This document shows, piece after piece, positions 52,515 through 61,094 of a stretch of 64,000 nt of DNA. The position numbers and the translations under genes were made by a program. The stretch is from a bacterium YEK0313 (lineage in GTDB: Bacteria; Pseudomonadota; Alphaproteobacteria; Rhizobiales; Phreatobacteraceae), in assembly GCA_000751295.2 (NCBI GenBank), contig CCMO02000001.1, positions 2,405,501 through 2,469,500 on the forward strand, written 5' to 3'. The notes below the pieces were generated by a model. It was not told the origin of the DNA and ran no database searches. It worked only from the letters and a program-made list of their open reading frames with translations. Position 1 is the stretch's first letter. Every line of letters begins with the position of its first letter.

Positions 52515-53849
52515 ATGACGATCGTTCCCCAGATGAATCTCAGCCGCGAGGCGCTCGAGCCCTATTGGATGCCGTTCACGGCCAATCGGTCGTTCAAGGC
52601 GAATCCCCGGCTCATCGTCGAGGCCAAGGGCATGTATTACACCGCCGCCGACGGGCGGCAGCTGCTGGACGCCATGGCCGGCCTGTGGTGCGTCAATGCC
52701 GGCCACGGCCAGCAGCGCATCACCGACGCAATCCGCGAGCAGGCCGGCCATCTCGACTATGTCTCCTCGTTCCAGATGAGCCATCCGCTCGCCTTCAAGG
52801 CCGCCGAGCGGATCGCCGAGCTGACGCCCGAAGGGCTCGACCGGGTCTTCTTCGTCAATTCCGGCTCCGAGGCGGTCGATACCGCGCTGAAGATCGCGCG
52901 CGCCTATCATCGCGCGCGCGGCGAAGGGCACCGCACCCGTCTCGTCGGCCGTGCCAAGGGCTATCACGGCATGGGTTTCGGCGGCCTCTCGGTGGCGGGC
53001 ATCGGCCGGCACCGGCGCGATTTCGGTCCCCTGCTGGCCGATGTCGCGCATCTGCCGCACACCTATTCGCGTGAGCACCAGGCCTTCTCGCGCGGGCAGC
53101 CGGCCTGGGGCGCGCATCTTGCGGACGAACTGGAGAACATTGCCCAGATCAACGATCCCTCGACCATCGCTGCCGTCATCGTCGAGCCGGTCACCGGCTC
53201 CGGCGGCGTGCTGCCGCCACCTGTCGGCTATCTCGAGCGCCTGCGCGAAATCTGCGACAAATACGGCATCCTCCTGATCTTCGACGAGGTCATTACCGGT
53301 TTCGGCCGCCTCGGCACGCCGTTCGGCTCCAGCATGCTCGGCGTCACCCCCGACATCATCACCTGCGCCAAGGGCATGACCAACGGTGCCGTGCCGATGG
53401 GCGGCGTGATCGCCTCCGAGAAGGTCTATGATGCCTTCATGCAGGGGCCGGAAGCGGCGGTCGAGCTGATGCACGGCTATACCTATTCCGGCCATCCGCT
53501 CGCTTGCGCGGCGGCGATCGCGACGATCGACGTCTATGAAGGGCAGGGCATCTTCGACAATTGCGCCCGCGTCGCGAAACGCTGGGAGGAGCAGGCCCAT
53601 TCCCTCAACGGCGAGCCGCATATCGTCGATGTCAGGAATATCGGCCTGCTCGCCGCGATCGAGATCGCGCCGAAGGAGGGCGAGCCCGGCGGCCGCAGCC
53701 TTGCCGCGGGCAACATCTGCTACGAGGCGGGCGTGCTGGTCCGCACCGCCGGCGACGCGCTCGTCCTGTCGCCGCCTCTGATCATCTCCGATGCCGAGAT
53801 CGACCGCATCTTCGAGACCATCCGCGGCGCGGTGAGGGCCATCGCCTGA
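52515..53849 (+). CDS. Class III omega-aminotransferase (beta-alanine:pyruvate type)
   Basis: A 444-residue PLP enzyme. Landmarks: LEPYWMPFTANRSFKANPRLIVEAKGMYYTAADGRQLLDAMAGLWCVNAGHG (typical of omega-amino acid:pyruvate transaminases), FFVNSGSEAVDTALKIARAYH (phosphate cup), D257 in LLIFDEVITGFGR and the Schiff-base K286 in IITCAKGMTNGAVPMG. It moves an amino group from an omega-amino acid or amine to pyruvate. In this island it could process an amine released by the amidase or acyltransferase. Followed by a strong terminator. Confidence 0.94.
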   Translation: MTIVPQMNLSREALEPYWMPFTANRSFKANPRLIVEAKGMYYTAADGRQLLDAMAGLWCVNAGHGQQRITDAIREQAGHLDYVSSFQMSHPLAFKAAERIAELTPEGLDRVFFVNSGSEAVDTALKIARAYHRARGEGHRTRLVGRAKGYHGMGFGGLSVAGIGRHRRDFGPLLADVAHLPHTYSREHQAFSRGQPAWGAHLADELENIAQINDPSTIAAVIVEPVTGSGGVLPPPVGYLERLREICDKYGILLIFDEVITGFGRLGTPFGSSMLGVTPDIITCAKGMTNGAVPMGGVIASEKVYDAFMQGPEAAVELMHGYTYSGHPLACAAAIATIDVYEGQGIFDNCARVAKRWEEQAHSLNGEPHIVDVRNIGLLAAIEIAPKEGEPGGRSLAAGNICYEAGVLVRTAGDALVLSPPLIISDAEIDRIFETIRGAVRAIA

Positions 53850-53880
53850 TCGGCGGGCCGCCGGCATCGACACTCCGTGA

Positions 53881-53906
53881 AAAAGGCCCGGTCGACCGGG
53901 CCTTTT
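53881..53906. terminator. Bidirectional rho-independent terminator
   Basis: AAAAGGCCCGG and CCGGGCCTTTT pair perfectly around TCGA; the T run and A run make it work in both directions. It lies between the convergent aminotransferase (ends 53849) and C45 acyltransferase (ends 53932) genes. Confidence 0.9.
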
Positions 53907-53931
53907 GCTTGGTCGTCCGCGAGGACGGGGC

Positions 53932-55086
53932 TCATTCAGCCGCGCGCAGCGTCTGTCCCTCGGCCGTGCCCTGGAACGCGGCCGCATCCATGGCGAGCTG
54001 ATAGCGCGTGAAGGTCCGGTCGGCGGCCGGCAGCATGGCAACCTCCATCGTGCCGAGCGCCGGCGTCATCACCACCATCGCGACGGTTGCGGTCATCGTG
54101 CCGGCGAGCGTCAGGCAGGGCGGGCGGCAGACCGCGCGCGGCGACTGGAAGTCGTCGAACAGCGCCGCCTTGACGGTGTCGCAGGTGATCCGGCCGCGGT
54201 GCGGAACGAGCAAGCCGCGCACGCGCAGGTCGCGATAGAGCGAATCCGGCGTCGCCGCGATGCCGGTATCCTTCAGCTTGGACAGCGCCACCGGGCTCTG
54301 CCAGTGATTGGCATGGGCGAGGATGCCGCCGTCAGGATGCACCTGGAACGTTTCGTCGGGGGCGCATTCGAAGTCGATGACGATCCCCGCGGGATGGCTG
54401 ACGATCATGTTGTTCGATGCCGATTTCGGGGTCGCATAGACCGCGTGCATGGCATGGGCGAGATTGTCCTGCTGCAGCACCTTGCGGCGGATGAGGGCGA
54501 GCGGCACGCCGGTCTGCCGGTAGTCGCGGTCCGACTGCAGATAGTTGGCGGTGATGGCGATGCCGGCGGCGTTGAAGCCGGAGCGCGCCAGTCCACCGGC
54601 TTCGGTGAAGGTCAGGATGTCGGGCCCGTCGTCGCGCCGGATCTTCAGAACGACGGCGGTCTCTGCGCATTCGACCTTCCAGTCCCAGTTCTGGGCATGG
54701 ATCAGGCGGCCGTCGGCAGCAGCCTCGCCGGTCACGACGAGACCTGTGCACTCCATGTCGTCGTCGGCCGCCGGCCGGCTCTGCCTGAGGCCGAGCTTGA
54801 GGATCTCGGTGCGCGCATTGAGCATCACGATGTCCTCGAAGGCCACATCGGCACCGCGCGCTATGCCCCGCATTTCCGGGATGTAGTCTCCGTCGAACGC
54901 GGCGATGACCGGCAGGAAGCGGTGCACCAGGGCGTGAATATCCGCCTCGGTGAGAGCCGAAAGGCCGAGCTGGGCCTGATAGTGCCCGATGCCGAGCTTG
55001 ATCCGCTCCCGCGCCGCCTCGCCGTATTGCTGGCCGCGCTCGCTGGATGTGCCGTTGACTTCGATCAGGGGGGCGGGGGTGGCCAT
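53932..55086 (-). CDS. C45 family autoproteolytic acyltransferase/peptidase
   Basis: A 384-residue protein of the acyl-CoA:6-aminopenicillanic-acid acyltransferase family (N-terminal nucleophile hydrolases). The predicted processing site is before C113 in DDDMECTGLVV; the downstream LIHAQNWDWKVE and FTEAGGLARSGFNAAGIAITANYL are conserved in the beta subunit. The N-terminal propeptide includes SSERGQQYGEAARERIKLGIGHY. The family cleaves or forms amide bonds on acylated amines. The ATG at 55086 was chosen because the upstream frame (to 55185) is AT-rich promoter sequence. Confidence 0.92.
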   Translation of the reverse strand: MATPAPLIEVNGTSSERGQQYGEAARERIKLGIGHYQAQLGLSALTEADIHALVHRFLPVIAAFDGDYIPEMRGIARGADVAFEDIVMLNARTEILKLGLRQSRPAADDDMECTGLVVTGEAAADGRLIHAQNWDWKVECAETAVVLKIRRDDGPDILTFTEAGGLARSGFNAAGIAITANYLQSDRDYRQTGVPLALIRRKVLQQDNLAHAMHAVYATPKSASNNMIVSHPAGIVIDFECAPDETFQVHPDGGILAHANHWQSPVALSKLKDTGIAATPDSLYRDLRVRGLLVPHRGRITCDTVKAALFDDFQSPRAVCRPPCLTLAGTMTATVAMVVMTPALGTMEVAMLPAADRTFTRYQLAMDAAAFQGTAEGQTLRAAE

Positions 55087-55236
55087 CACGATCTCATGTT
55101 TTTTGTCGACACGAAAATCATTATCGTTGAAGATGAATGAGAGCAAGGACAGGTTCTTGTGTTTTTTGATGTGAAGATGAAACATCCATCTCGCCGCCGT
55201 CCGAGGGCGGCGCGCACGATGTGAAGGAGGTGCCGC
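55087..55236. promoter_or_regulatory. AT-rich divergent promoter region with repeated TGTTTTTTG
   Basis: TGTTTTTTGTC at 55097-55107 and TGTTTTTTG at 55160-55168 occur in this 150-base gap between the C45 gene (minus) and the importer permease operon (plus). The first copy is identical over 11 bases to the one before the amidase operon. This suggests one shared regulator, most likely the FCD protein, though the sites lack clear dyad symmetry. Confidence 0.4.
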
Positions 55237-56184
55237 TTGCCGGGCTATATTCTGCGCCGCCTCATCCTGACCCTGCCGACCCTCCTCCTGGTCGCGCTGA
55301 CGGTCTTCGTGCTCATCCGCATGGTGCCGGGCGACCCCGCCCAGCTCATGCTGGGCGATACGGCCGACGCCCAGACGATCGCCGACCTGCGCCGGTCGAT
55401 GGGGCTCGACCAGCCGGTCGCGCTCCAGTTCCTGATCTGGTGCGGCAAGGCGCTGACCGGCGACCTCGGCGTGTCGATCACCAGCAACGAGCCGGTGCTG
55501 CCGCTGATTCTTGGCCGCTTCGCGCTGACCGCGCAGATCGTGCTGGTGGCGGTTGGCGTCGCGACGCTCGTCGCCGTGCCGCTCGGCATGATCGCCGCCT
55601 GGAAGCAGAATTCGGCGGCCGACCTCGGTATCACCGCGCTGTCGACGCTAATGCTGTCGCTGCCGAGCTTCTGGCTCGGCCTGATCCTGTTGCTCGTCTT
55701 CGGCGTCTGGCTGCAATGGCTGCCGATCGTCGGCTATGTGCCCTTCTCGGAAAGTCCGGTGAAGGCACTGAGCTTCATCGTCCTGCCGATCCTCACCCTC
55801 GTGCTGATCGAGATCGGCGTGCTGACGCGCATGGCGCGCGCCGCGACCATCGACGTCCTGAACCTCGACTATATTTCCCACGCCCGCGCCAAGGGCGTCT
55901 CGGAAGCCAAGGTCCTGGCCCGCCACGCGCTGCCGAACGCCTTCGCGCCGACGCTGACTCTGATCGGCATCGTGCTCGGCAACCTGCTCGGCGGCATCGC
56001 CGTCATCGAGACGGTGTTCACCTTGCCGGGCCTCGGCCGGCTGATGGTCGATGCCATCTTCCAGCGCGACTATCCGGTGGTGCAGGGCGTGATGCTGTTC
56101 ATCGCCACCATCTACGTGCTGGTCAATCTCGCCGTCGACCTCGCCTATCCCCTGTTCGATCCTCGCGTGGCGGCGGAGGCGTGA
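55237..56184 (+). CDS. ABC importer permease (DppB-like)
   Basis: A 315-residue inner-membrane protein starting from TTG eight bases after AAGGAGG. The N-terminal helix ILRRLILTLPTLLLVALTVFVLIRMVPGDPAQLMLG and the coupling motif HARAKGVSEAKVLARHALPNAFAPTLTLIGIVLGNLLGGIAVIETVF mark the DppB/OppB group. It ends within the start of the next permease. It probably serves the family 5 binding protein at 47183, which lacks its own channel. Confidence 0.94.
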   Translation: MPGYILRRLILTLPTLLLVALTVFVLIRMVPGDPAQLMLGDTADAQTIADLRRSMGLDQPVALQFLIWCGKALTGDLGVSITSNEPVLPLILGRFALTAQIVLVAVGVATLVAVPLGMIAAWKQNSAADLGITALSTLMLSLPSFWLGLILLLVFGVWLQWLPIVGYVPFSESPVKALSFIVLPILTLVLIEIGVLTRMARAATIDVLNLDYISHARAKGVSEAKVLARHALPNAFAPTLTLIGIVLGNLLGGIAVIETVFTLPGLGRLMVDAIFQRDYPVVQGVMLFIATIYVLVNLAVDLAYPLFDPRVAAEA

Positions 56185-56996
56185 TGCGCTACCGGCTGAA
56201 CTTCGTCATCGGCGGCGTGCTCATGTCGGCGCTCGCCTGCGTCGCGGCGATCGCCGCCTTCTGGACTCCCTACAGCCCGGTGCGCGTCAACATCCGGGCG
56301 CGCCTGCAGGCGCCCTCGGCGCATTATTGGCTCGGCACCGACGAGTTCGGCCGCGATCTCCTGTCCCGGCTGATGGCCGGCGCGCAGACCAGCCTGACCG
56401 TCGCGCTGGCGACCGTCGCGGTGGCGCTGGCGCTCGGCGTCACCATCGGCATCGTCTCGGGTTTCTTCCGCGGCTGGCTCGACCGCGTGCTGATGATGGC
56501 CAACGACACGCTCCTGGCCTTTCCCGGCATTCTCCTGGCGCTCGGCCTGCTCGCGGTGATCGGGCCCTCGCAATGGGGCATCGTCGCCGCCCTCGGCCTT
56601 GCCTATACGCCGACGGTCGCCCGCGTGGTGCGCGGCCAGGTCCTTTCGATCCGCGAGCGCGAATTCGTCGAGGCCTCGCGCGCGCTCGGCAATGGCGAGG
56701 CCTATACGCTCGTCCGCCATGTGCTGCCGCATACGGTGTCGCCGCTGATCGTGCTGGCCACGTCCATGTGCGGCTGGGTCATCCTGGCCGAAAGCGCGCT
56801 GTCCTTTCTGGGGCTCGGCGTGCCGCCGCCGGCGCCGACCTGGGGCAATATGCTCTCCGCCGCGCGCCCCTACATGGAAACCTCGCCGCATCTTGCCATC
56901 ATTCCCGGCGTCATGATCGCGCTCAGCCTGCTCGGCACCAACCTGCTCGGCGACGCGCTGCGCGATGCGCTCGATCCAAGGACGCTCGGCCGATGA
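56184..56996 (+). CDS. ABC importer permease (DppC-like)
   Basis: A 270-residue partner permease. The N-terminal part has FWTPYSPVRVNIRARLQAPSAHYWLGTDEFGRDLLSRLMAGAQTSL, the DppC hallmark, and the coupling motif EASRALGNGEAYTLVRHVLPHTVSPLIVLAT. It starts at the last base of the DppB stop (TGATG) and its stop overlaps the ATPase start (ATGA). It forms the channel with the upstream permease. Confidence 0.94.
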   Translation: MRYRLNFVIGGVLMSALACVAAIAAFWTPYSPVRVNIRARLQAPSAHYWLGTDEFGRDLLSRLMAGAQTSLTVALATVAVALALGVTIGIVSGFFRGWLDRVLMMANDTLLAFPGILLALGLLAVIGPSQWGIVAALGLAYTPTVARVVRGQVLSIREREFVEASRALGNGEAYTLVRHVLPHTVSPLIVLATSMCGWVILAESALSFLGLGVPPPAPTWGNMLSAARPYMETSPHLAIIPGVMIALSLLGTNLLGDALRDALDPRTLGR

Positions 56997-58651
56997 CATC
57001 CCTTGCCGCCATCGCCCGGCACGACGCAATGCCCGCCGCGGCCGAGCCGAGCCTCCTGTCGGTCCGCGACCTGAAGGTCGCCGCCGGCGGCCGCATCACC
57101 GCCGTCGACGGCATCTCGTTCGACATCCGGCCCGGCGAGATCCTCGCCGTGGTCGGCGAATCCGGCTCGGGCAAGACGGCCACCGGCCGCGCCGCGATCG
57201 GTCTCCTGCCGTCGGGCCTCAGGCAGACCGATGGGGCGATCAGCTTCGCCGGCCGGCCGCTCGGCGGACTGACGCAAAGCGAATGGCGGTCGGTGCGCGG
57301 CGCGCTGATCGGCATGGTGTTCCAGGAGCCGATGGTCTCGCTCAATCCGGCCATCAGCATCGGCCGGCAGATGGCCGAGGCGCTGGAGATCCATACCGGC
57401 CTGACGCCCGAGGCGATCCGCGCGGCCTGCATCGCCATGCTGCGGCGGGTCGGCATCGCCGATCCCGAAGCCTGCCTCGGCGCCTATCCGCACGAATTCT
57501 CCGGCGGCATGCGCCAGCGCATCATGCTCGCCAGCGTCATGCTGCTGCGGCCGAAGCTCCTGATCGCGGACGAGCCGACCACCGCGCTCGACACGCTGTC
57601 GCAGGCCGACGTACTCGACCTGATGGTGGAGCTGACGCGTGAATACGGCACCGCGGTCATGCTCATCACGCACAATCTCGGCCTCGTCGCGCGTTACGCC
57701 GATCGCGCCATCGTCATGCGCCAGGGCCGGATCGTCGAGGAGGGGCCGGCCCAGACGCTGCTGCGTGCGCCCCGGCACGACTATACCCGCGCGCTGGTGG
57801 AGGCGCTGCCGCGCAGGAGCGCCACGCGGGCGATCGCGACGGGCGGCGAGCCGCTGATCCGGGCCGAGGGCGTCTCCGTCACCTTCGGCGGGACCGGCGG
57901 CCTGGTGCGCGCCAGGCGTGCCGTGCGTGCGGTCGATGCGGTGGATCTCGCCATCCATGCCGGCGAGACGGTGGCGCTGGTCGGCGGCTCCGGATCGGGC
58001 AAGACGACGCTCGGCAGGGCGGTGCTGCGCCTCGTCGACACCAGCGAAGGCCGGATCCTGTTCCGTGGCGAGGATGTCACGCACCGGCAGGGCAGCGCAC
58101 TGCTGCCGTTCCGGCTGGCCTGCCAGATCGTGTTCCAGGATCCCTATTCGTCGCTCGACCCGCGCATGACCATCGGCGCCATCGTCGGCGAGCCGCTCAG
58201 GCTGGTGCCGGCCCTCGACCGGCGCGAGAAGGAGCGGCGGATTGCGGCGATGCTCGACGATGTCGGGCTCGGCGATTTTGCCGGCCGCTACCCGCATCAG
58301 CTTTCCGGCGGCCAGCGCCAGCGCGTGGCGATCGCCCGGGCGCTGATCCGCAGGCCGGCCTTCATCGTCGCCGACGAGCCCATCTCGGCGCTCGACATGA
58401 CCATCCAGAAGCAGATCCTGGCCCTGTTTCGTAAGCTGCAGCAGGACTACGGCTTCGCCTGCCTGTTCGTCAGTCACGATCTCGCCGCGGTCGAGGAGAT
58501 CGCCGACCGGGTGGTGGTGATGAGCGCCGGGCGCATTGTCGAGCAGGGGCCGCGCGACGCGATCTTCGACCATCCCGGTCATGCCTATACGCAGCGCCTG
58601 CTTGCCGCATCGCCACGCCTCGAAGCGGTGACGGCGGAACCGGCGGCCTGA
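56993..58651 (+). CDS. ABC importer ATPase, DppD-DppF fusion
   Basis: A 552-residue protein with two oligopeptide-type ATPase domains. Domain 1: Walker A GESGSGKTATGRA, VFQEPMVSLNPAISIGRQ, signature FSGGMRQRIMLASVM, Walker B LLIADEPTTALD. Domain 2 (from about residue 285): Walker A GGSGSGKTTLGRA, VFQDPYSSLDPRMTIG, signature LSGGQRQRVAIARAL, Walker B FIVADEPISALD. Fused pairs of this kind occur in GsiA and YejF. Dpp-type systems normally use two separate proteins. It overlaps the permease gene by four bases and ends the operon. Confidence 0.94.
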   Translation: MTSLAAIARHDAMPAAAEPSLLSVRDLKVAAGGRITAVDGISFDIRPGEILAVVGESGSGKTATGRAAIGLLPSGLRQTDGAISFAGRPLGGLTQSEWRSVRGALIGMVFQEPMVSLNPAISIGRQMAEALEIHTGLTPEAIRAACIAMLRRVGIADPEACLGAYPHEFSGGMRQRIMLASVMLLRPKLLIADEPTTALDTLSQADVLDLMVELTREYGTAVMLITHNLGLVARYADRAIVMRQGRIVEEGPAQTLLRAPRHDYTRALVEALPRRSATRAIATGGEPLIRAEGVSVTFGGTGGLVRARRAVRAVDAVDLAIHAGETVALVGGSGSGKTTLGRAVLRLVDTSEGRILFRGEDVTHRQGSALLPFRLACQIVFQDPYSSLDPRMTIGAIVGEPLRLVPALDRREKERRIAAMLDDVGLGDFAGRYPHQLSGGQRQRVAIARALIRRPAFIVADEPISALDMTIQKQILALFRKLQQDYGFACLFVSHDLAAVEEIADRVVVMSAGRIVEQGPRDAIFDHPGHAYTQRLLAASPRLEAVTAEPAA

Positions 58652-58973
58652 CAGGCCAGCCGGAAAAGCGGTGGTATCCACTTCGGCCAAAGCTCTGTCT
58701 GAACTGCAGGGCTGACGTGCGGCGCCGCGATCCAGCGGCCGGACGATGGGGCTTGGGCAGCCGCCGCCAGCAGATCACGGCAGGATCATTCCGGGCCGGG
58801 GGCTATCGGAATATGTAGGAGGCCGCTGCGTAAAGATCTACTTTGTAATTGAAATAAGAATGATGCGTGTAAGTAGAATTGAATCATCATGCTGCATGGC
58901 CAGTTGATTGTTTAAAAATACTGTAAACTGGCGTCGTTGACCGTCGATCCGGCACGCTGATAGCAGGCGCGAA
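58652..58973. other. 322-base region upstream of the siderophore receptor
   Basis: The first 180 bases are GC-rich and show no gene. From about 58830 to 58930 the sequence is AT-rich, with ATGATG (58860-58865) and CATCAT (58885-58890) as an inverted repeat and CCAGTT (58900-58905)/AACTGG (58926-58931) as another. This is the likely promoter and iron-responsive control region. I do not find a clean Fur, Irr or RirA box, so the regulator is open. Confidence 0.45.
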
Positions 58974-61094
58974 TTGCAGTTGTCTGGATTCGCGCCCGTG
59001 AGAATTCATATCGTGCTGCTGGCCGCGTCCAGCATCCTTGCCGTCTCGGCCGCATCGGCCCAGCAGAACACGTCCACCACCACGCTCGACGAGATCGTCA
59101 TCGACGGCCAGGCGGGTGGCCAGCGCGGCGTCATCACGACCGATGGCTATGTCGCCACGTCGGGGCGCAGCGCCACCAAGACCGATACGCCGCTGCTCGA
59201 AACGCCGATGTCGATCTCCACCGTCACCCAGGCGCAGCTCGACGATCGCAGGCCCCAGTCGCTGCTCGAGGCCCTGGCCTTCACGCCGGGCGCGCGGGTC
59301 GGCACCTATGGCTTCGACCCGCGCTACGACGCGTTCACGATCCGCGGCATCGATGTCACCAATACCGGCGTGTTCCGCGACGGCCTGAGGCAGATCAACA
59401 GTCCCAACGGCCTGTTCCGCCTCGAACCCTACGGCCTCGAAGCGATCTCGATCCTCCGCGGCCCGACCGCCTCGCTTTACGGCGCGAGCAGCTCGGCCGG
59501 CATCGTCGACCTGATCAGCAAGCGACCGACCGCGACGCCCTTCCGCGAGGTCGAGGTGCAGACCGGCTCGTTCGGTCGCCTTCAGGGCAGCTTCGACCTG
59601 TCGGGTCCGGTCAATGGCGACGAGCGTTTCCTCTACCGTCTGACCGGCCTCGTGCGCGACGCCGATACGGTGATCGGCGCGGTCAAGGACAACCGCGTCT
59701 TCATCGCGCCCGCCTTCACCTGGCGGCCGACGGAGGCGACGACCCTGACCTTCCTCAGCGAGTATATGAACTCGACCACGGGCGGCACGGCGGCCTACAT
59801 CAATGCCTATGCGCCCTACGTCGATCGCAACGGCGTCGTCACCTCCAAGTCGATCGGCGCCACGCGGGTCTTCGGTGGCGACGGGCGCTACAACGCGTTC
59901 CGGCAGGACCAGTGGCGCATCGGCTACGAGCTCGATCATCGGTTCAACGAGACCTTCACGCTGCGCCAGCGGCTGCGCTATTCGCAGCTCAGCAACAATC
60001 AGCAATATGTCTTCGCCGGCTCGCCCGGCCTGACGCGCGAGGAGAATTCCGGCCTGGTCGTCGATACCAGCCTGGAGACGCGCCTGCGCACCGGCGAGAT
60101 CGAACACAAGCTGCTGACCGGCGTCGACGTCACCTATCTGACCTACCAGAGCCGGGAGGGCTATGGCGGGACGATCGGCGTCGATCCCGACTTCGCCTCG
60201 CGCGTCCGCCAGACCCAGACGATGACCGGCATCTATGCGCAGGACCAGTTGAGCTGGCGGAACTGGCGGCTCACCCTCGGCGGCCGCTACGACTGGCTGT
60301 CGAGCCGGTTCGCCCGGGGCTTTCCCGCCGCCGGCGTCACCGACTATGCGCGCGAGGACGGCAAGTTTTCCGGCCGTGCGGCGCTGAGCTACGTCGCCGA
60401 TTCCGGCCTTGCCCCCTACATTTCCTACGGCACCTCGTTCACGCCCAATCCTGGCGCCGTCCTCTCCGGCGGCGTCGCCGTGCCGACGACCGGCGAACAG
60501 GTCGAGGCCGGTGTCAAATACGACCTGCCGGGCCGCAACATGTCGCTGCGCGCCGCCGTCTTCAGCATCCGCCAGGAGAACGCCGTCGTCTACGAGGTCG
60601 TGCAGGGCATCAACCGGCAGGTCCAGCTCGACCTGCGCTCGCAGGGCTTCGAGCTCGAGGGCATCGCCTCCCTCGCCAATGGCCTGAGCTTCCAGGCGTC
60701 CTATTCCTACAACGACGCGCGCATTCTGAAGCTGACGCCGGAGACGGTCGGCAACCGGCTTTCCAGCGTGCCCTATCACATGGCGTCGGCCTGGCTGAAC
60801 TATACCGTCCAGGACGGCCCGGCGCGCGGACTGGGGCTTGGGCTCGGCGTGCGTTATGTCGGCTCTAGCCTCGGCGACAACCTGAACCGCCCGGTGCTGG
60901 ACAACAAGCCGCGCACCCTGATCGACGCCTCGATCCGCTACGACCTCGAGAACCTCAATCCGCAATGGCGCGGCCTGCGGCTGCAGGTCAACGCGACCAA
61001 CCTGCTGAACGAGATGCGGCAGACCTGCACCGTCGGGTTCTGCTATTTCGACGAGGGACGCAAGGTCATCGCCAGCCTGCGTTACCGCTGGTGA
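58974..61094 (+). CDS. TonB-dependent siderophore receptor
   Basis: A 706-residue outer-membrane receptor. Signal peptide VRIHIVLLAASSILAVSAASAQ; plug domain with TPMSISTVTQAQLDDRRPQSLLEALAFTPGARVG and ISILRGPTASLYGASSSAGIVDLISKRPT; then a 22-strand barrel (KTDTPLLETP..., QGFELEGIASLANGLSFQASYSYND) ending in the aromatic RYRW needed for membrane insertion. It belongs to the FhuA/FoxA-like ferric-siderophore group. It starts from TTG here; a GTG at 58998 would also give a good signal peptide, and neither has a strong ribosome-binding site. It overlaps the permease gene by four bases. Confidence 0.93.
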   Translation: MQLSGFAPVRIHIVLLAASSILAVSAASAQQNTSTTTLDEIVIDGQAGGQRGVITTDGYVATSGRSATKTDTPLLETPMSISTVTQAQLDDRRPQSLLEALAFTPGARVGTYGFDPRYDAFTIRGIDVTNTGVFRDGLRQINSPNGLFRLEPYGLEAISILRGPTASLYGASSSAGIVDLISKRPTATPFREVEVQTGSFGRLQGSFDLSGPVNGDERFLYRLTGLVRDADTVIGAVKDNRVFIAPAFTWRPTEATTLTFLSEYMNSTTGGTAAYINAYAPYVDRNGVVTSKSIGATRVFGGDGRYNAFRQDQWRIGYELDHRFNETFTLRQRLRYSQLSNNQQYVFAGSPGLTREENSGLVVDTSLETRLRTGEIEHKLLTGVDVTYLTYQSREGYGGTIGVDPDFASRVRQTQTMTGIYAQDQLSWRNWRLTLGGRYDWLSSRFARGFPAAGVTDYAREDGKFSGRAALSYVADSGLAPYISYGTSFTPNPGAVLSGGVAVPTTGEQVEAGVKYDLPGRNMSLRAAVFSIRQENAVVYEVVQGINRQVQLDLRSQGFELEGIASLANGLSFQASYSYNDARILKLTPETVGNRLSSVPYHMASAWLNYTVQDGPARGLGLGLGVRYVGSSLGDNLNRPVLDNKPRTLIDASIRYDLENLNPQWRGLRLQVNATNLLNEMRQTCTVGFCYFDEGRKVIASLRYRW

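Noticed and set aside
58858..58931. A Fur, Irr or RirA box upstream of the siderophore receptor
   Set aside because: The region is AT-rich with short inverted repeats, but none fits a known consensus well enough to name the regulator.
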